This document shows, in pieces, positions 42,646-53,969 of a stretch of 64,000 nt of DNA. The stretch comes from Agrypnia vestita. Its lineage: Eukaryota; Arthropoda; Insecta; Trichoptera; Phryganeidae. Under the pieces are notes generated by a model. That model saw nothing but the letters and a program-made list of their open reading frames with translations, was not told the origin of the DNA and searched no databases. The stretch's first letter is position 1; the number at the start of each line of letters is the position of its first letter. The stretch spans positions 1-64,000 of the forward strand of contig JADDOH010011110.1 of NCBI GenBank assembly GCA_016648135.1, read 5' to 3'. The position numbers and the translations under genes were made by a program.

Positions 42646-43930
42646 TTAGGTCCTTACATATGAAATTGACGTTTAGTATGGGAGGAACATAAAGCCGATT
42701 TTTTTTTATTATAATATATTTATTTAATCAAAGTATGTACCATTGCTATCTATGCACTTTTGCCATCTCATAGGTATTTCATCGATCCCTTTACTAAAAA
42801 AACCATTCGGACGGGAATCAATAAAATCTTTGAAGGCGGTTTGGACTGCCCCATCGGAGTTGAATTTTTTCCTTTGCAAGAAGTTATCCAAATTTCGAAA
42901 AAAATGGTAATCTGTTGGGGCAAGGTCCGGAGAGTACGGTGGATGTCTTAGACATTCCAATTGAAGCTCCTCTAATTTGGTAGCCGTCTGTTGTGCAGTG
43001 TGTGGTCTAGCGTTATCATGAAGCAGCAGTGGCCTAGAGCGATTAACCAGCCTCGGTTGTTTAGCAGCTAGCTTTTCCATCATGGTTTGCAGTTGCTGAC
43101 AATAGACATCTGCCGTAATCGTCTGGCCAGATTTAAGAAAGCTGTAGTGAACGACACCAGCACTAGTCCACCAAACGCTCACAAGTAACTTTTTTGGAGT
43201 CAATTTTCGCTTGGGGCATGGTTTGGCTGGTTCGGCAGGGTTCAGCCATTGCGATGAGCGCTTCCGATTATCGTACAGGATCCACTTTTCACACAGGTAA
43301 TGATTCGATTTAAAATCCCTCCTTATTGTGCCGGTTGAGTAATGCAAACGCAGCAGTCAACGCGCGTTTGTTGATTTGCTTCACTCAATTCGTGATGTAC
43401 CCACCTTTCAAGCTTTTTCACCTTACCAATTTGCTTCAAGTGGATTAAAACAGTTTTATCACTAACACCGCAGCCTGCAGCTAACTCGGATGTGTTTTGC
43501 GATGGATCCGCTTCCACAATAGCCTTCAATTCTTCATTATCAACTTTGGTCTCCGGCCGTCCACGGGGCTTGTTCTGCAGGTCGAAATTTCCAGAACGAA
43601 AACGTTGGAACCAAAAACGCACTGTGTTTTCTTTTGCGGCACCGTCGCCATACACATCATTAATCCTTCGAGCCGTTTCTGCAGCACTGGTGCCACGGTG
43701 GAACTCGTACTCGTAAATAACGCGATATTTCAAGTTTTTCATTTTATAAACTGAGTGACGCAAAGAAAAAAACAATTGAGGAAAAAACAAATGAATTATA
43801 ATTTTCAAAACACAAATACATGAGTAAATAGCTGTATAAATTTGGATTTGGAATTCCTAGCCAAAGAGAAGATATTTGAGATCAAATTTGCCAGTACGGC
43901 AAAACCTCAATTTCATATGTAAGGACCTAA
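42646..43930 (-). mobile_element. mariner transposon, copy 2 (defective)
   Basis: 1285 bp between inverted repeats TTAGGTCCTTACATATGAAA... flanked by TA (42644-42645, 43931-43932). Colinear with copy 1 (566-1833) but in the opposite orientation and better preserved. Carries the transposase pseudogene at 42724-43742. Confidence 0.95.
42724..43742 (-). pseudogene. mariner transposase pseudogene, nearly full length
   Basis: N-terminal half open from MKNLKYRVIYEYEFHRGTSA through DVYGDGAAKENTVRFWFQRF, PRGRPETKVDNEELKAIVEA, VHHELSEANQQTRVDCCV. It is then scrambled by three small indels in about 60 bp (one insertion near 43345, one deletion near 43320, one deletion near 43295). The last falls exactly in the codon of the first catalytic Asp (TGT GAT GAA becomes TGT GTG AA). 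The second half is open: EKWILYDNRKRSSQWLNPAE, LLLHDNARPHTAQQTATKLE, PPYSPDLAPTDYHFFRNLDN, ending SNGTYFD. The last two Asp are 34 residues apart, the D34D signature of mariner. Confidence 0.95.
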
Positions 43931-43934
43931 TATA

Positions 43935-44490
43935 TATTTTTCCAATAGTTAATATGTATTGTCTTGTAGTACACCGTGTAACCGAAGGTTTAGTAGGGTC
44001 CAGACGCCGATTTCCCTCCAAAGCCTCACAATTTTATGCAAAATACCCGAGAAGTGTGTTTGGACCAAACATTTATCCCTTTTTGCAGGGTCGGCTCGGG
44101 TTTTTAATGAAGGACCCCGGACTTTCGTTTGATAAACGAAGGTTTAACGTGGACCCGTTTCGAAATTAAAATAAGGCCCGAAATACAATTAAATGTTCTG
44201 CAATAATCAGGTCAATATTTCAATTATCCCTGCTGCCGGAGACATTTTAACTCGGTTGGTCTATTTGTTTTATTATGGGACTATTTGGTACCCTTAGTTA
44301 ATTGTAAATAGATAAAGTTAATTTATTAACTGCCAGATATGTAGTATTTGATAAGAGAAATAATACTGTGTGGCCGTTTGTTTTTAGTTAAATTTCATTG
44401 GAAATACTACCTATTGCAAAGGGATTAGTGATGCAAATTTGGAAATATGTTAATATTCTTTCGTTGATCGTGAAATCTTAATACCATGCA
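43935..44490. other. GC-richer patch (43990-44240), no recognised gene
   Basis: Contains TTTGCAGGGTCGGCTCGGGT and GAAGGACCCCGGACTTTCGT. A 97-codon plus frame shows no motif. Unique in the window. Confidence 0.3.
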
Positions 44491-44493
44491 TCC

Positions 44494-44580
44494 ATTTTAC
44501 TACTCGAATTTCGAGAGCATCAGAATCTTTCGTCGACAGGTGAAGTATTAAACATACTTTCAAAACTCGAGTAGTAAAAT
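44494..44580. repeat. Inverted repeat with hammerhead-like half (family 5)
   Basis: ATTTTACTACTCGAATTTCGAG faces CTCGAGTAGTAAAAT. On the minus strand 44499-44543 reads CAC / CTGTCGA / C / GAAAGATTCTGATGCTCTC / GAA / ATTCGAGT / A / GTA, a mutated CTGANGA core with a palindromic (ACTCGAGT-like) stem III. Confidence 0.4.
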
Positions 44581-44707
44581 ATCAAATATAATGACATTCA
44601 TTTATAATATGTACACTGTTAACATCAAATCCATCAAAAATATGATTTATTTTATGTTGCCCTTAATAAAATTTACCGTATTAATCTTTAATTTTTCTTT
44701 GTTGCAG

Positions 44708-44764
44708 GTTAGTACACACTCTTTTTAATGATTTTGATGAGCTCGATATCACAGAAACACTAAG
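44708..44764 (+). CDS. Candidate 57-bp host exon
   Basis: Preceded by a textbook acceptor (TTAATTTTTCTTTGTTGCAG, 44688-44707) and followed by a good donor (AAG|GTAATT at 44765). Of three frames only one is open and it reads LVHTLFNDFDELDITETL, protein-like and acidic. Length 57 is a multiple of 3; the exon would start with the third base of a split codon and end after two bases. I do not recognise the protein. If real, it puts the window inside a gene on the plus strand with very long introns. No neighbouring exon was identified. Confidence 0.42.
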
Positions 44765-44779
44765 GTAATTCTGTAAATA

Positions 44780-45775
44780 ATATGGTAAATTTTATCACTT
44801 TCAAAATAGTATATTTTGTTCCGTATTTCTTAAAGCCATATTTGATATATTTATAGTGGTCTTAAAATCAATCTCCACATCCACACGTGGGTCGCACGTA
44901 TAAAATAGAGATAAAAGGCATGCTGCAGTACCTACAGTTGCCTACTCGGTTTTACAGAACTTGCAAACACAGAAAACCTTGTGTTGCACAGAAGCCACAT
45001 TACTCACAACTGACGCAAAATGCTCGTTGGCAGCGCGAGCATTCTGGCTTACGTTTGGAGAATTATAATTATTAAAACTTTCGAACCTTCTTTTTATATT
45101 GTTATGTAGATAATTCACATGCAATGTATAATTTAGGAAATATATCGATATGAATTAAGTTTATTGATTAAATTGATGGTGATAATTAATTATGACAACG
45201 GAATTTTAACTCTCGTAAATAATATGAATCACGCTAAAAAGAGAAATATACTAAAATGCTGTGAAAAAAATATAAATTTGAATACTAAAATGTTTGCCCA
45301 ATTTTTAGAACATTAAGAATATAGCAAATCATATAAAAACGTTCAAAATGTTATTAAAAACCAAATCAATTTTTGTAGCAGTCCTTTCTTATTCTAAGAA
45401 TATTTCGATTAAACACGAAACTTCAATTTGTTTCGGATAATTAACAATCTCCATGACATTTGACACTGATGTATATTTTTAAATTCATAAAATGTTCCCT
45501 ACAAATATCAAATTTCCGTCATTTTTGGACCACTAATGTCATTTTTCATAACTCTATATATATTTGGAATTTGATATTTGGAATAACAAATACACAAATT
45601 ATTATTTTTTACCTACATTAATTAGGAAATAATCTGAAATGTTAATTTTATAATTTTAAACTTTAGATAATCAAAAAAGATAATCAATTTAAAGATTCAT
45701 TTTTTGTACTCTAATTAAAACAATAGTTTATTCATAACTAAGTGTTATATGAGTTATTTATATATTTAATAAAAA
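44780..45775. other. AT-rich stretch, no recognised gene
   Basis: Nothing recognised except a possible short inverted motif at 45005-45050 (GCTCGTTGGCAGCGCGAGC). Confidence 0.4.
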
Positions 45776-45779
45776 TAAA

Positions 45780-46010
45780 ATTTGATTTCACCACTTAACT
45801 CTTGAAAATATAAAATGTTTCGCGGCCAATTGTCCCTTCGTCAGTATACAATGTATACTAACAAATAAAAAATAAAAAATTATTGCATAGACAATAACAA
45901 AATAAAAAGCAGGTGGTAAAAAGGACACGGTCATTTATGATATTCCATTTACTGTTAAGACTTTTATTCTTATTTCCAAAATTTCCACTTTATCCAATCA
46001 ATGAAGTTAT
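45780..46010 (-). mobile_element. Penelope-like 3' relic (family 1)
   Basis: Same landmark order as 57140-57540 on the minus strand: eroded C terminus, UTR with AAAAAGGAC block (45918), ribozyme (45808-45848), tail TTAAGTGGTGAAA. Confidence 0.5.
45808..45848 (-). ncRNA. Hammerhead-like ribozyme segment (family 1), core blocks intact
   Basis: Minus strand: TATA / CTGACGA / AGGGACAATTGGCCGC / GAA / ACATTT / T / ATAT. CTGACGA and GAA are intact; stem II is weakened and stem III no longer palindromic. Confidence 0.5.
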
Positions 46011-46349
46011 TTATGTTGATTAATTATTCTTATTATTGGTTCTTATTCTTATTATTCAATATTATTGGTTTATCTAAATAACAGACTTATATTATAATTG
46101 CGATTTCTCTACTGGGGTGGGCAGAGTGACAATCAAACTTTTCTATCCTGGTACATAACTTTATATTAGCATTTCTTACCACATTCCTCGTTTCTACACT
46201 TATCTTGTATATCCACGTATCTTGAAATTCTATTTCTATGATAGTAGCAGGTCCATTTTTAATAGGATCATGTTTAATTACCTGATGATTCATTGTCGTC
46301 TTATATTTTTTGTGCTGAGATCTTTTTAATCCTTGAAATTGAATTGATT

Positions 46350-46760
46350 ACCTCGCGAACTATATTCTTGCCTTAATTATGAGTCGAAAATTTTCAAACT
46401 ATTATAACCTAATATCTATAGTTACGAGATATGCGACATCAACGTTTGCATTTTTTTCCTCAATATTTCTGTCTAATTTTTTGTTAAACGTTGGACTATC
46501 ATTACAGTAACTTATATCGATTACGAAAAATTTATTCGTTTGAATACAAGTTAAATAAAATGAAAATGAATGAATTTTTCATATTAGATATAAGTTACTG
46601 TAATGATATTTCAACGTTTTACAAAAAATAAGTCAGAAATATTGAAAAAAATGCAAACTTTGATGTCGCATATCTCCTTAACTATTGATATAAGGTCATA
46701 ATAGCTTGAGCATTTTCGACTCACAATCAAGGCAGAAATAAAGTCCTGCGAGGTTATTAA
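46350..46760. repeat. Foldback element (family A), second long-armed copy
   Basis: Left arm (46352-46560) and right arm (46568-46755) are inverted copies containing CTATATTCTTGCCTTAATTATG / CATTTTCGACTCACAATCAAGG. Same family as 34487-35142 but lacking the outermost CAGGGTTATTT. Confidence 0.65.
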
Positions 46761-46769
46761 TTTTTTTCA

Positions 46770-47740
46770 GTTTTACTCTTCATTTGACCAACATCACGTA
46801 TATTTATTTTACTATTTTAAATATTTACTACCATACTACTAACACCATTTTAAATGTAGTATTTACCCATTTATTTACACGAGCACACAAATTTTATAAA
46901 TTATGTAAAATTATTTTCTTTGTTGGTAATAAGAAATAATTTTATTTGAATGTACATAACCTCACTGTCACAAAAGTTATACAGGCACTGTATTGAAAAA
47001 ATTGAGAACCGACAAAATAAATTTCAGCACCACTAAATGTTTGGTGAGCCTACATCAATTATAAAAAAATACGTAGTTGTATTGCAACAACATACAATAT
47101 ATGATAAAGCCAAACTTATGTGTCATTATAAGTAAAAAGTAAAAGGTTAAGTTGTAAAATAGTAAGAAATGATTAATAATAAAGATCCACCATACAAATT
47201 AAGTGATGAAGAAGTTTGAAACAAATTATATGGTAGAAAGAATGCGTTAAAGGTGTAAAATAATTTTCTTCAAAAATAGGAAAATGATTTTGTGGTGACA
47301 TTAACATAATTTATAATATTATATATTGTTTTCACCACTTATTTTTTGAAAATTTATTATTCCGAATTTTTTAAATGTCTATTGGAAATGGATCATTATT
47401 TTGATATAAATAAGGGTTTATAAATCTTATATACCTATAAATTATAAAGGGTTACAGTTGGATATTGAATAAATAAAAAGTTTTGGAATTTAAAAAAAAT
47501 GTTAATAGTAAATTGAATCTCTCTTACAAATAGATATCTTTTAAAGTATTTTTTGCATGTCAGTAGGTATTTAATTATTTATTTATCCCTCATAATAATC
47601 CCAAAACACGTTGGCATTTCAGAATAATAAGTGGTAAAAATAATGTATTCTTGGTAAGTGTACAAAAATTCCTTTTATGTTGTAATACAGCGTGTTTATG
47701 TATTCACTCATGTGAGTGTGCTGTATGCGCTTTAACCAAA
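46770..47740. other. AT-rich stretch with traces of PLE tails
   Basis: 47335-47420 and 47560-47650 contain GTGGTAAAAAT/TTTTCACCACTT tails and a very degraded ACACGTTGG ribozyme-like half. Too eroded to call separately. Confidence 0.35.
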
Positions 47741-47759
47741 TAATATTAACGTTGTGTAC

Positions 47760-48060
47760 ATTTGTTCCACAACATTACGTCCCCGGTTCTCCATCCACCC
47801 GAGGCTTGCGCGTCGCTCGCAGAAATGAGAAGCGATCCGTCTCCACGCCGAGTTTGGTCCGACACGTGACACAAGCGCTTTGGGGAATTTCGCAACGCGA
47901 TACTGCTTGGAAATACAACGTACCAAAGCAATTTTTCCTCCTTGTTCCTTACATTGATTGAAGATGCCTGCAGCTGCGTTCTATCAGGTTCCCTGCCAAT
48001 AAAGATCCAGACTTGGTTGCTCCCGAGTTTACATTCCTGGACGCATATTTGGGGCAGAAC
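47760..48060. other. GC-richer unique island
   Basis: Contains GGCTTGCGCGTCGCTCGCAG, CCGTCTCCACGCCGAGTTTG and GGGGAATTTCGCAACGCG. Overlapping frames on both strands (64-107 codons) without motif. Candidate conserved non-coding element or unannotated exon. Confidence 0.3.
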
Positions 48061-48079
48061 ATACGTCATTTTGTTTACC

Positions 48080-48745
48080 TGTAAAAATAATCTACATATT
48101 CTATGTAAGTAGACTTTTTTGTATTGAGACAGGTAATATAATGAAGCGTCAAATTTAAAAAAAAAATCACGTAACTATTGTTTTTTTAGAGAAGAAACCA
48201 GTTAATCGTAGATAATAATAAGTAGTAACTCTATGCAAAATTTTAACAAAATTGACATCACTTTTATACAAGAGGAGTTTAATAAAATTGAAAATATTGA
48301 TTTTCGGGCATACTCTAGTCTATGCGTTGATTAATTCGTAAGACTATCATATATATTTACTCTAAAAGAATATTGGTTAAACTCTACATTAAAACTATAG
48401 AAGTATCATTACCAGTAGCGAAATCTATGTATACTGTTTCATGAGAAGAGACAATAGATGCCATCAGCATAGCATAATTAAAATTTTTTATGTGTGGATG
48501 ATCTTACGATAGAATTGGCTAACGTTGCATTATTGCGTGAAGAGTGACCTTTTAAGCCAGTTCGATGATAAAGTAATTATTTCCTCAGCTTATGAATGGC
48601 TAAAATCTAATCGGAATATCAACGTACTTGCCAGTACAAAAAATGAATTGATTTAAAAAAATGCATGTCGATTTCATTATCATTGAATACCATTCTTGAA
48701 GGGATTCGAATATTAAATCATGTATATAAAATTTCTACACATTAA
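48080..48745. other. AT-rich stretch, no recognised gene
   Basis: Nothing recognised. Confidence 0.4.
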
Positions 48746-48754
48746 TTAATATGA

Positions 48755-49405
48755 ATTACAAATGAAAACGCTGGAAATTAATTAAGTTTAATTTATTACC
48801 ATAGAAAATCACTGAACACGATTTAAATTGTAATACCGTTCGTAATTTTATAGTCGCTAAATGTCTCCCAAATAGTTAACACACTTATTTTTGAACTGTT
48901 CCTCTTCTTCTTCAGCCTTCGTCTCTCCACTGCTGGATATAGGTCTGTTCCTTCTCTTTCCATCCTTGTTGTTAGCTAATTGTTCCTCAATTCACACTAA
49001 TTAACGCTGCATTTATCGCTTAGATCACTTCTTGTAATTCCGTTCAATGCTATTCTTCCTTTATTCCCCTACCGCTAGTATCACTGCGCTAGTCACTTAC
49101 TAATTGTAATATCACGAATCATCGATCACTCGGTTTGCTTGGTAGTGTCGCGGGATGTCGCCTTGTTATCATCACGAACTGAATTGACCGACTCCGCGTC
49201 GCGTGGCGCATTTTATAGATGATTTCCTCCCAATGGTTTGTTCTAGCGGTAACGAGAAGTCTGTAGAAAGTTCTAGGCCTTCCAATGAAACATTTTACTA
49301 TGGAAATGGAACGTAGTAGAGTCTTCCAAATAAGAGAATGCGGTAATGCACGACTGAGCCTATGTTGTGTGCGGAACATTCGATTTCGGATGACTCACTA
49401 AATCT
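48755..49405 (-). mobile_element. Partial solo LTR (family L relative) with nested LINE fragment
   Basis: Minus strand: TATAAAA promoter box followed by GCGCCACGCGACGCGG (49200-49220), an AATAAA near 49060, and the 3' block TTAATTTCCAGCGTTTTCAT (48760-48785) shared with 15505-16193 and 38484-39041. The terminal CACGTGACA part is missing. Contains a 76-bp LINE insertion. Confidence 0.5.
48905..48980 (-). mobile_element. 76-bp LINE 3' end insertion
   Basis: Minus strand ends ...CCAGCAGTGGAGAGACGAAG GCTGAAGAAGAA, a widespread insect LINE 3' terminus. Flanked by an 8-bp duplication TGTTCCTC (48897-48904, 48981-48988). Extreme 5' truncation, inserted into the LTR. Confidence 0.8.
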
Positions 49406-49628
49406 TTAACTTTTTTTCATATTATTTCGTTATTATCAAATCTGGTAGTGCGCGCTCTACATTGTGTTGCTTTATTAATCAATTTGTTTGGACGAAAATC
49501 AAATAGGAAAAATTATGTTACACATCTTAGATTCACGTATCATACCTGATACCACCCATGCATAGATTATTTTTCTGTTATATATAAAAAAAATAAATTT
49601 AATCTCTGTAAATGAAATTTTCCGGGTG

Positions 49629-50105
49629 GAAATATTTTTATTTTTTTTATTTTTTTATTTTTTTTATTTATTAGAGACACTAACAGGATAATGGGTACAT
49701 GACACTCAGATAATAAACATTGTAGTGAAGACTATGCCCATTATCCCAATTACAAGTGTCTTCGGCATGCTCTAGTAACATGTATTTTTGTAATTAATTA
49801 TATTCAATTTACATTTATGTATATTATATATTTGTGTTTGAGTGTAGTGCGATTAGTATTTAATGATCTATAGGTTCATGTCGTCGTTTAGAAAATGGAT
49901 GTTGTGTATGAGTGAGTTTTTGAACGAAGATAACGTGTCTGCAAGAATATCAGCATCAATGTTAGGGTCGGCACAATACAAATTATATGTGCGACACAAC
50001 CTTGTAATGGGAGAAAAGTAACCGACATTATTAGTGTGCTGACTTATTCTGAAGAACTCAGGGTTTCTTATACGGGGTTTAACATGCAAATTTATATCAG
50101 ATAGA
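49629..50105 (-). mobile_element. LINE ORF2 C-terminal relic with A-rich tail
   Basis: Minus strand 50089-49868: RNPEFFRISQHTNNVGYFSP then ITRLCRTYNLYCADPNIDAD, the pattern 'r...lF.ip..rTn.gy.sPi.Rlcr.yN' of LINE C termini. The 3' UTR leads to an AAATAAAAAAATAAAAA tail (49629-49673). A short second copy of the UTR (AATTACAAGTGTCTTCG..CTGCTCTA) lies at 52138-52190. Confidence 0.7.
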
Positions 50106-50109
50106 CAGA

Positions 50110-51950
50110 GAGAATCAATAGCAATTTATATTATTTACTCCCCTATATGGTATTAACGCCGTGACAGGCAGAAATACACATAATATATCATTACGCTGCT
50201 GGAAAGTTCAACAGAATTTTCTTTGTATTTTAAATAAATTTAATTTAAATTCGATTTTAGGGGTACCCCAATAACGAAGTAAATAAAAAAAATTAATTTA
50301 AAAAAATTAGCTCATATTGGATGAATAGTTTATGGTAGAGCGCTCGCTCAGCATCTAAGAGATATCGGGGTCAAAATGAGGGCTATCCCCAAATATTTTT
50401 GATTTCAAACGTTTTGGAGACGCTTACTATCGAATACCAATTGATAAGATGGATCGGATATACGTGCATTTCTAAAACACGCTTTAGGACAAATGTACAG
50501 TATAAATCAATACATTTGTATCAAAAATAGAAAATTGGACGATAGAAAGGGTAATAGATTGTGAAAAAAATTCACCCTCTTATGAAAGGGTTATTGTTAA
50601 ATTATTATTCTCATCCCTCGTGCGTACGCAAAACCCAAATTCCTCCCTTGCTTTGAGTCAGTGAATTAACAAGCACCAAAAAATGATGTGACCCAAATTT
50701 GTGAGCAAAAAGCCGGTCCTACAACCCTAGATTCTAATTTAGAAACTAAGCCAGAGAATCAGTTCTGTCGTACAACCCATATATTATATTAAGATAATGT
50801 AATATAAAGCTATCACATGGTATTATGTATATATATTTATGTATTTTCATGTCTGTATCTGCGTTATCCTGAACACAAGTCAGACAACGTATTGCGATCT
50901 TTACTGATCTTGAGTCAGAGAATTTGGCCTTCGCCTGCTGGTTTGAAACATAACTCATAGAGGATTTGGTCTCGGGACCCATCAGAGGATTCCGGGTTTG
51001 GTTGTAACATTGCAAGGCGCCGCGTCGTCGAGTGATTACCCGTCATTTATACCCACGCCCCGGAAATGTGTAATTAATTGCTTGAGCGGATAGACCGCCG
51101 TTCACTCGAGCCCTTTATAAAATTTAAAATTTCCATAAAGTACTTCTGTAGTAGATACCTAAGAGTGTTTTTGTTGTCATGCTGTTTTATTAAATTTGTT
51201 TAAATATGGTCCAAGTTACTGATTACTTATGAGCTACAATGATTTCGAATCAAATAATACCAATTTAGAATATTTAAAATTTTTTATTATTTTTATTAGA
51301 TAGTTTTCATTATTAACAATGTGATTTTTTTTGAACTATATTTGACTCCCTTATTTCGTTAAGTGAATCATCACTTCGCTTCTTATCTCTGGTTTCGCTT
51401 CTGTATAATCACTGAAATGTGACAAAAACCGCTGTATCTTGATGGCGTTATCTTTCTTTCGTAAATTTTTCGATTTCTGGACGTTTCGCAAATATGGTTA
51501 TTTATTCTTGAGCCTTCTGGTAATTTCTTATTTACTGTCAAATATCGTCAACATCATTCTTTTCCGTTTTCTAATCACCGATGGATAAACTCTTCCCAAG
51601 TGTCTCCCATTTTTCACTGTCTATCAAAAATGTAACCAGCCAGGTTTCATCAGGATAGGATTGTGCGATGTTCCATCCTTTCTGTTTACTCCTGTGGGAA
51701 TATAACGTGATGGTAGATATGTGTGAGCATTTATTATAGATGCACGCGCTTCCGCCCGCGATCCACCCCTACCTACAGCCTTCCCTTAAGCACACCCCCT
51801 CACGCATGAAATCCAGGGTCGTAAAATAACACTTCTTTATGATTGGATGCCTCGACGTATTCATTTCACACGTTTCACTTAGTCCATTTATTCATAATTG
51901 TATGTGTTGAAAACGAAAGCAACAAAAATATTCAAATGAAAAAAAAGAAA
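50110..51950. other. No recognised gene
   Basis: Mixed AT-rich DNA. The 89-codon minus frame at 50746-51015 shows no motif. A GC-richer patch at 51010-51110 and 51740-51830 is unidentified. Confidence 0.35.
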
Positions 51951-51971
51951 ATGCCTTATTTAAGACCACTT

Positions 51972-52012
51972 TATCAACGTGTTTCTAAGCCAATAGTCCC
52001 TGAATTAGGATA
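51972..52012 (-). ncRNA. Hammerhead-like ribozyme segment (family 1, degraded core)
   Basis: Minus strand: TATC / CTAATTC / AGGGACTATTGGCTT / AGAA / ACACGT / T / GATA. Stem I perfect and GAA present, but CTGATGA is lost. Confidence 0.45.
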
Positions 52013-52137
52013 AAACATATGCTAAAAAATTTAATTATAAGTATACACATTAACAAAAACAAAAAATAAATATATGGAAGCTAAATAACTTATTAAAGAC
52101 GAATGTGAAAACTAATGTAATTGAATTCAAATTGAAT

Positions 52138-52190
52138 ACAAATTACAAGTGTCTTCGACCTGCTCTAACAACATGTATTTATTTCGTGTA
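52138..52190 (-). mobile_element. Short LINE 3' UTR fragment
   Basis: About 50 bp homologous to 49749-49800 (AATTACAAGTGTCTTCGxC...ACATGTATTT). Confidence 0.45.
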
Positions 52191-52199
52191 TCAAAACAA

Positions 52200-53410
52200 A
52201 GCGATCATGTACAAACCAGCACATATTCCGCATAGTAATTAAGTGTGTGCAGTTGTACAGTGCAAGTGGCGAACGAGCAAACAACATAAAATTGGTAACA
52301 ATTAGTGACCTAGAGGAACATGAACAACGCAAATTGAAACATCGAGTGTTGTGGTTGTTATGCATAAGATAATCTTCATAAATACAGAATTGAAATTATG
52401 TATGACAGGGATTCAGATGATTTTCAAGAAAATAGATGTTACTTTGGAGTAATTTCTAGCAGTTTTAATGATGTGGGAGTTCTGCCAGTAAATTATTTCC
52501 TTTAGCATTGCTAAACGTCGATTTCCGTAGCTATATTTGCTGAAGTTTAGTTTTGAAATCTCATCTACCTAAGACTGTAGACCTAGTTAAATTAAACAAA
52601 TATTTATCCTCACAAGATCTGGTAATTTATTGCATAAAAATTAAAGATACACGCACTACAAAGTATTGAACGTAATACCACGTGACAATATGAGAATTGT
52701 GAGTGTAGATCGCAGGTTCTAACCTAGCTGGAGTGTGTCTAGAGAATATGAACATCTAAACACGAACACTTCCGCTTTCTTAGAGAGGTAGCACATAACA
52801 AAATATTGTTACAACTATCAATATATTATTTCACCTTTATATCACACTGTAATTAATTAAAATATCTAATAATACAAAAGAAAAATGTGTTCCTTGGAGC
52901 CGCTCGCTGCAGCATCGTCCTAAGTGGTGCCTATCGTGGGTGTACCGATATGTTGGCGTTGGTTGGGTTCGCGCCCTGGCTAGACGCAATTTGCCTGATA
53001 GGCACGTTGTCAGATGGCAGCAGGCGTCTGCGTGTACCACATGGTTTCCCCCCAGTGGAAATGTTATGAAAATATGCAACGATTTCTGTAAACAGTCGCA
53101 ACACGATACTTGCTCATGGATATACACATAATTTACTTTTCCGAAATATTTAGTGATTAATGTTAAAGTCAACCTGAAATAAGAAAACATAACAGGAAAA
53201 AAGTTGATAAACTTTTTGTATACATATTCTTACATTGGCGGATTTATTGTCGGTTGGAAATTTTTTATTTAGTAGAACAATTGTAGTAAGAAAACAATCT
53301 CTATTATAACGAGATGAGTAGCAGATGGATGTGGAGGAAGAAGGGTTTTACTAAGTTTTGGAAAAGGAAAATAAAAATTCGTCTGCTTTGAAGATAGTTA
53401 TGAAGTTTGA
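52200..53410. other. No recognised gene; GC-richer island at 52880-53070
   Basis: The island (GGAGCCGCTCGCTGCAGCAT, GGTTCGCGCCCTGGCTAGAC) has overlapping frames of 60-117 codons on both strands without a recognisable motif. Confidence 0.3.
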
Positions 53411-53424
53411 TGGTGTGATATCTG

Positions 53425-53662
53425 TGCATAGTTGATTTCAGAGCCTAGCAGACTGCACTTCGAATGAGGAGTTGTAGGATTCAGTATGATGAATGGGGAA
53501 GGATAAATACTGTACTGTTAGCTGAACGGGGTCTAAGGTCATGATCAAGGACTGAAAGTTGAATTTAGGTTTGAGGTACTGAGGTGAGTGAGGGTTGAAA
53601 AGGGTATTGTAAATTAGGGATAAAACATGAGTGTTATGACGTTTCTGGATAGTGGTCAATGG
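53425..53662 (-). mobile_element. LINE (jockey/CR1-like) ORF2 C-terminal relic
   Basis: QKRHNTHVLSLIYNTLFNPH, SPQYLKPKFNFQSLIMTLDP, LSFPIHHTESYNSSFEVQSA RL*N: the classic tail 'HhLsLlYnil....sP.YL..kF.f.......R......iP.hrT..y.nSF.Vqa.rLWN'. Truncated at both ends. Confidence 0.7.
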
Positions 53663-53679
53663 AGAAGATTACGAAAAGA

Positions 53680-53965
53680 TGATTATTTTGAGGTTGAAGA
53701 TGAAACTAAAACATACGTTTTGAATGCTTCCCAGTTTCTTGAAATACATATAGATATCCTTCCTTTTCATAGATCTTTGTAGTCTGGTTCCCAGAGGATA
53801 GCGTCTCCTGTGAGGTGGATTTACAGCTGTCCTTTCATCTTCCGTGAGGCTGACATAGTGCAATACAGGAGAGTCTGGTGCTGTCAGTTCTCTGGACATG
53901 GCTATACCAGTCCCTCCTTCGCTGTCCACTCCATAGTTCAATGTCCTCAGCCTCACATATCTTAT
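53680..53965 (-). mobile_element. LINE 3' relic (family shared with 58640)
   Basis: In the frame RNWYSHVQRTDSTRLSCIAL (consensus 'RWyGHVqRMds.rlp..a'), aligning with RWYGHVQRMDSTMLPYIAQY at 58890-58640. Shared nucleotide blocks TGGACAGCGAAGGAGGGACTGG. The displayed longer frame (53669-53989) is a shifted one. Confidence 0.6.
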
Positions 53966-53969
53966 AACA

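Noticed and set aside
49868..50089. Independent small gene
   Set aside because: Pattern and nearby A-rich tail identify it as a LINE C terminus.
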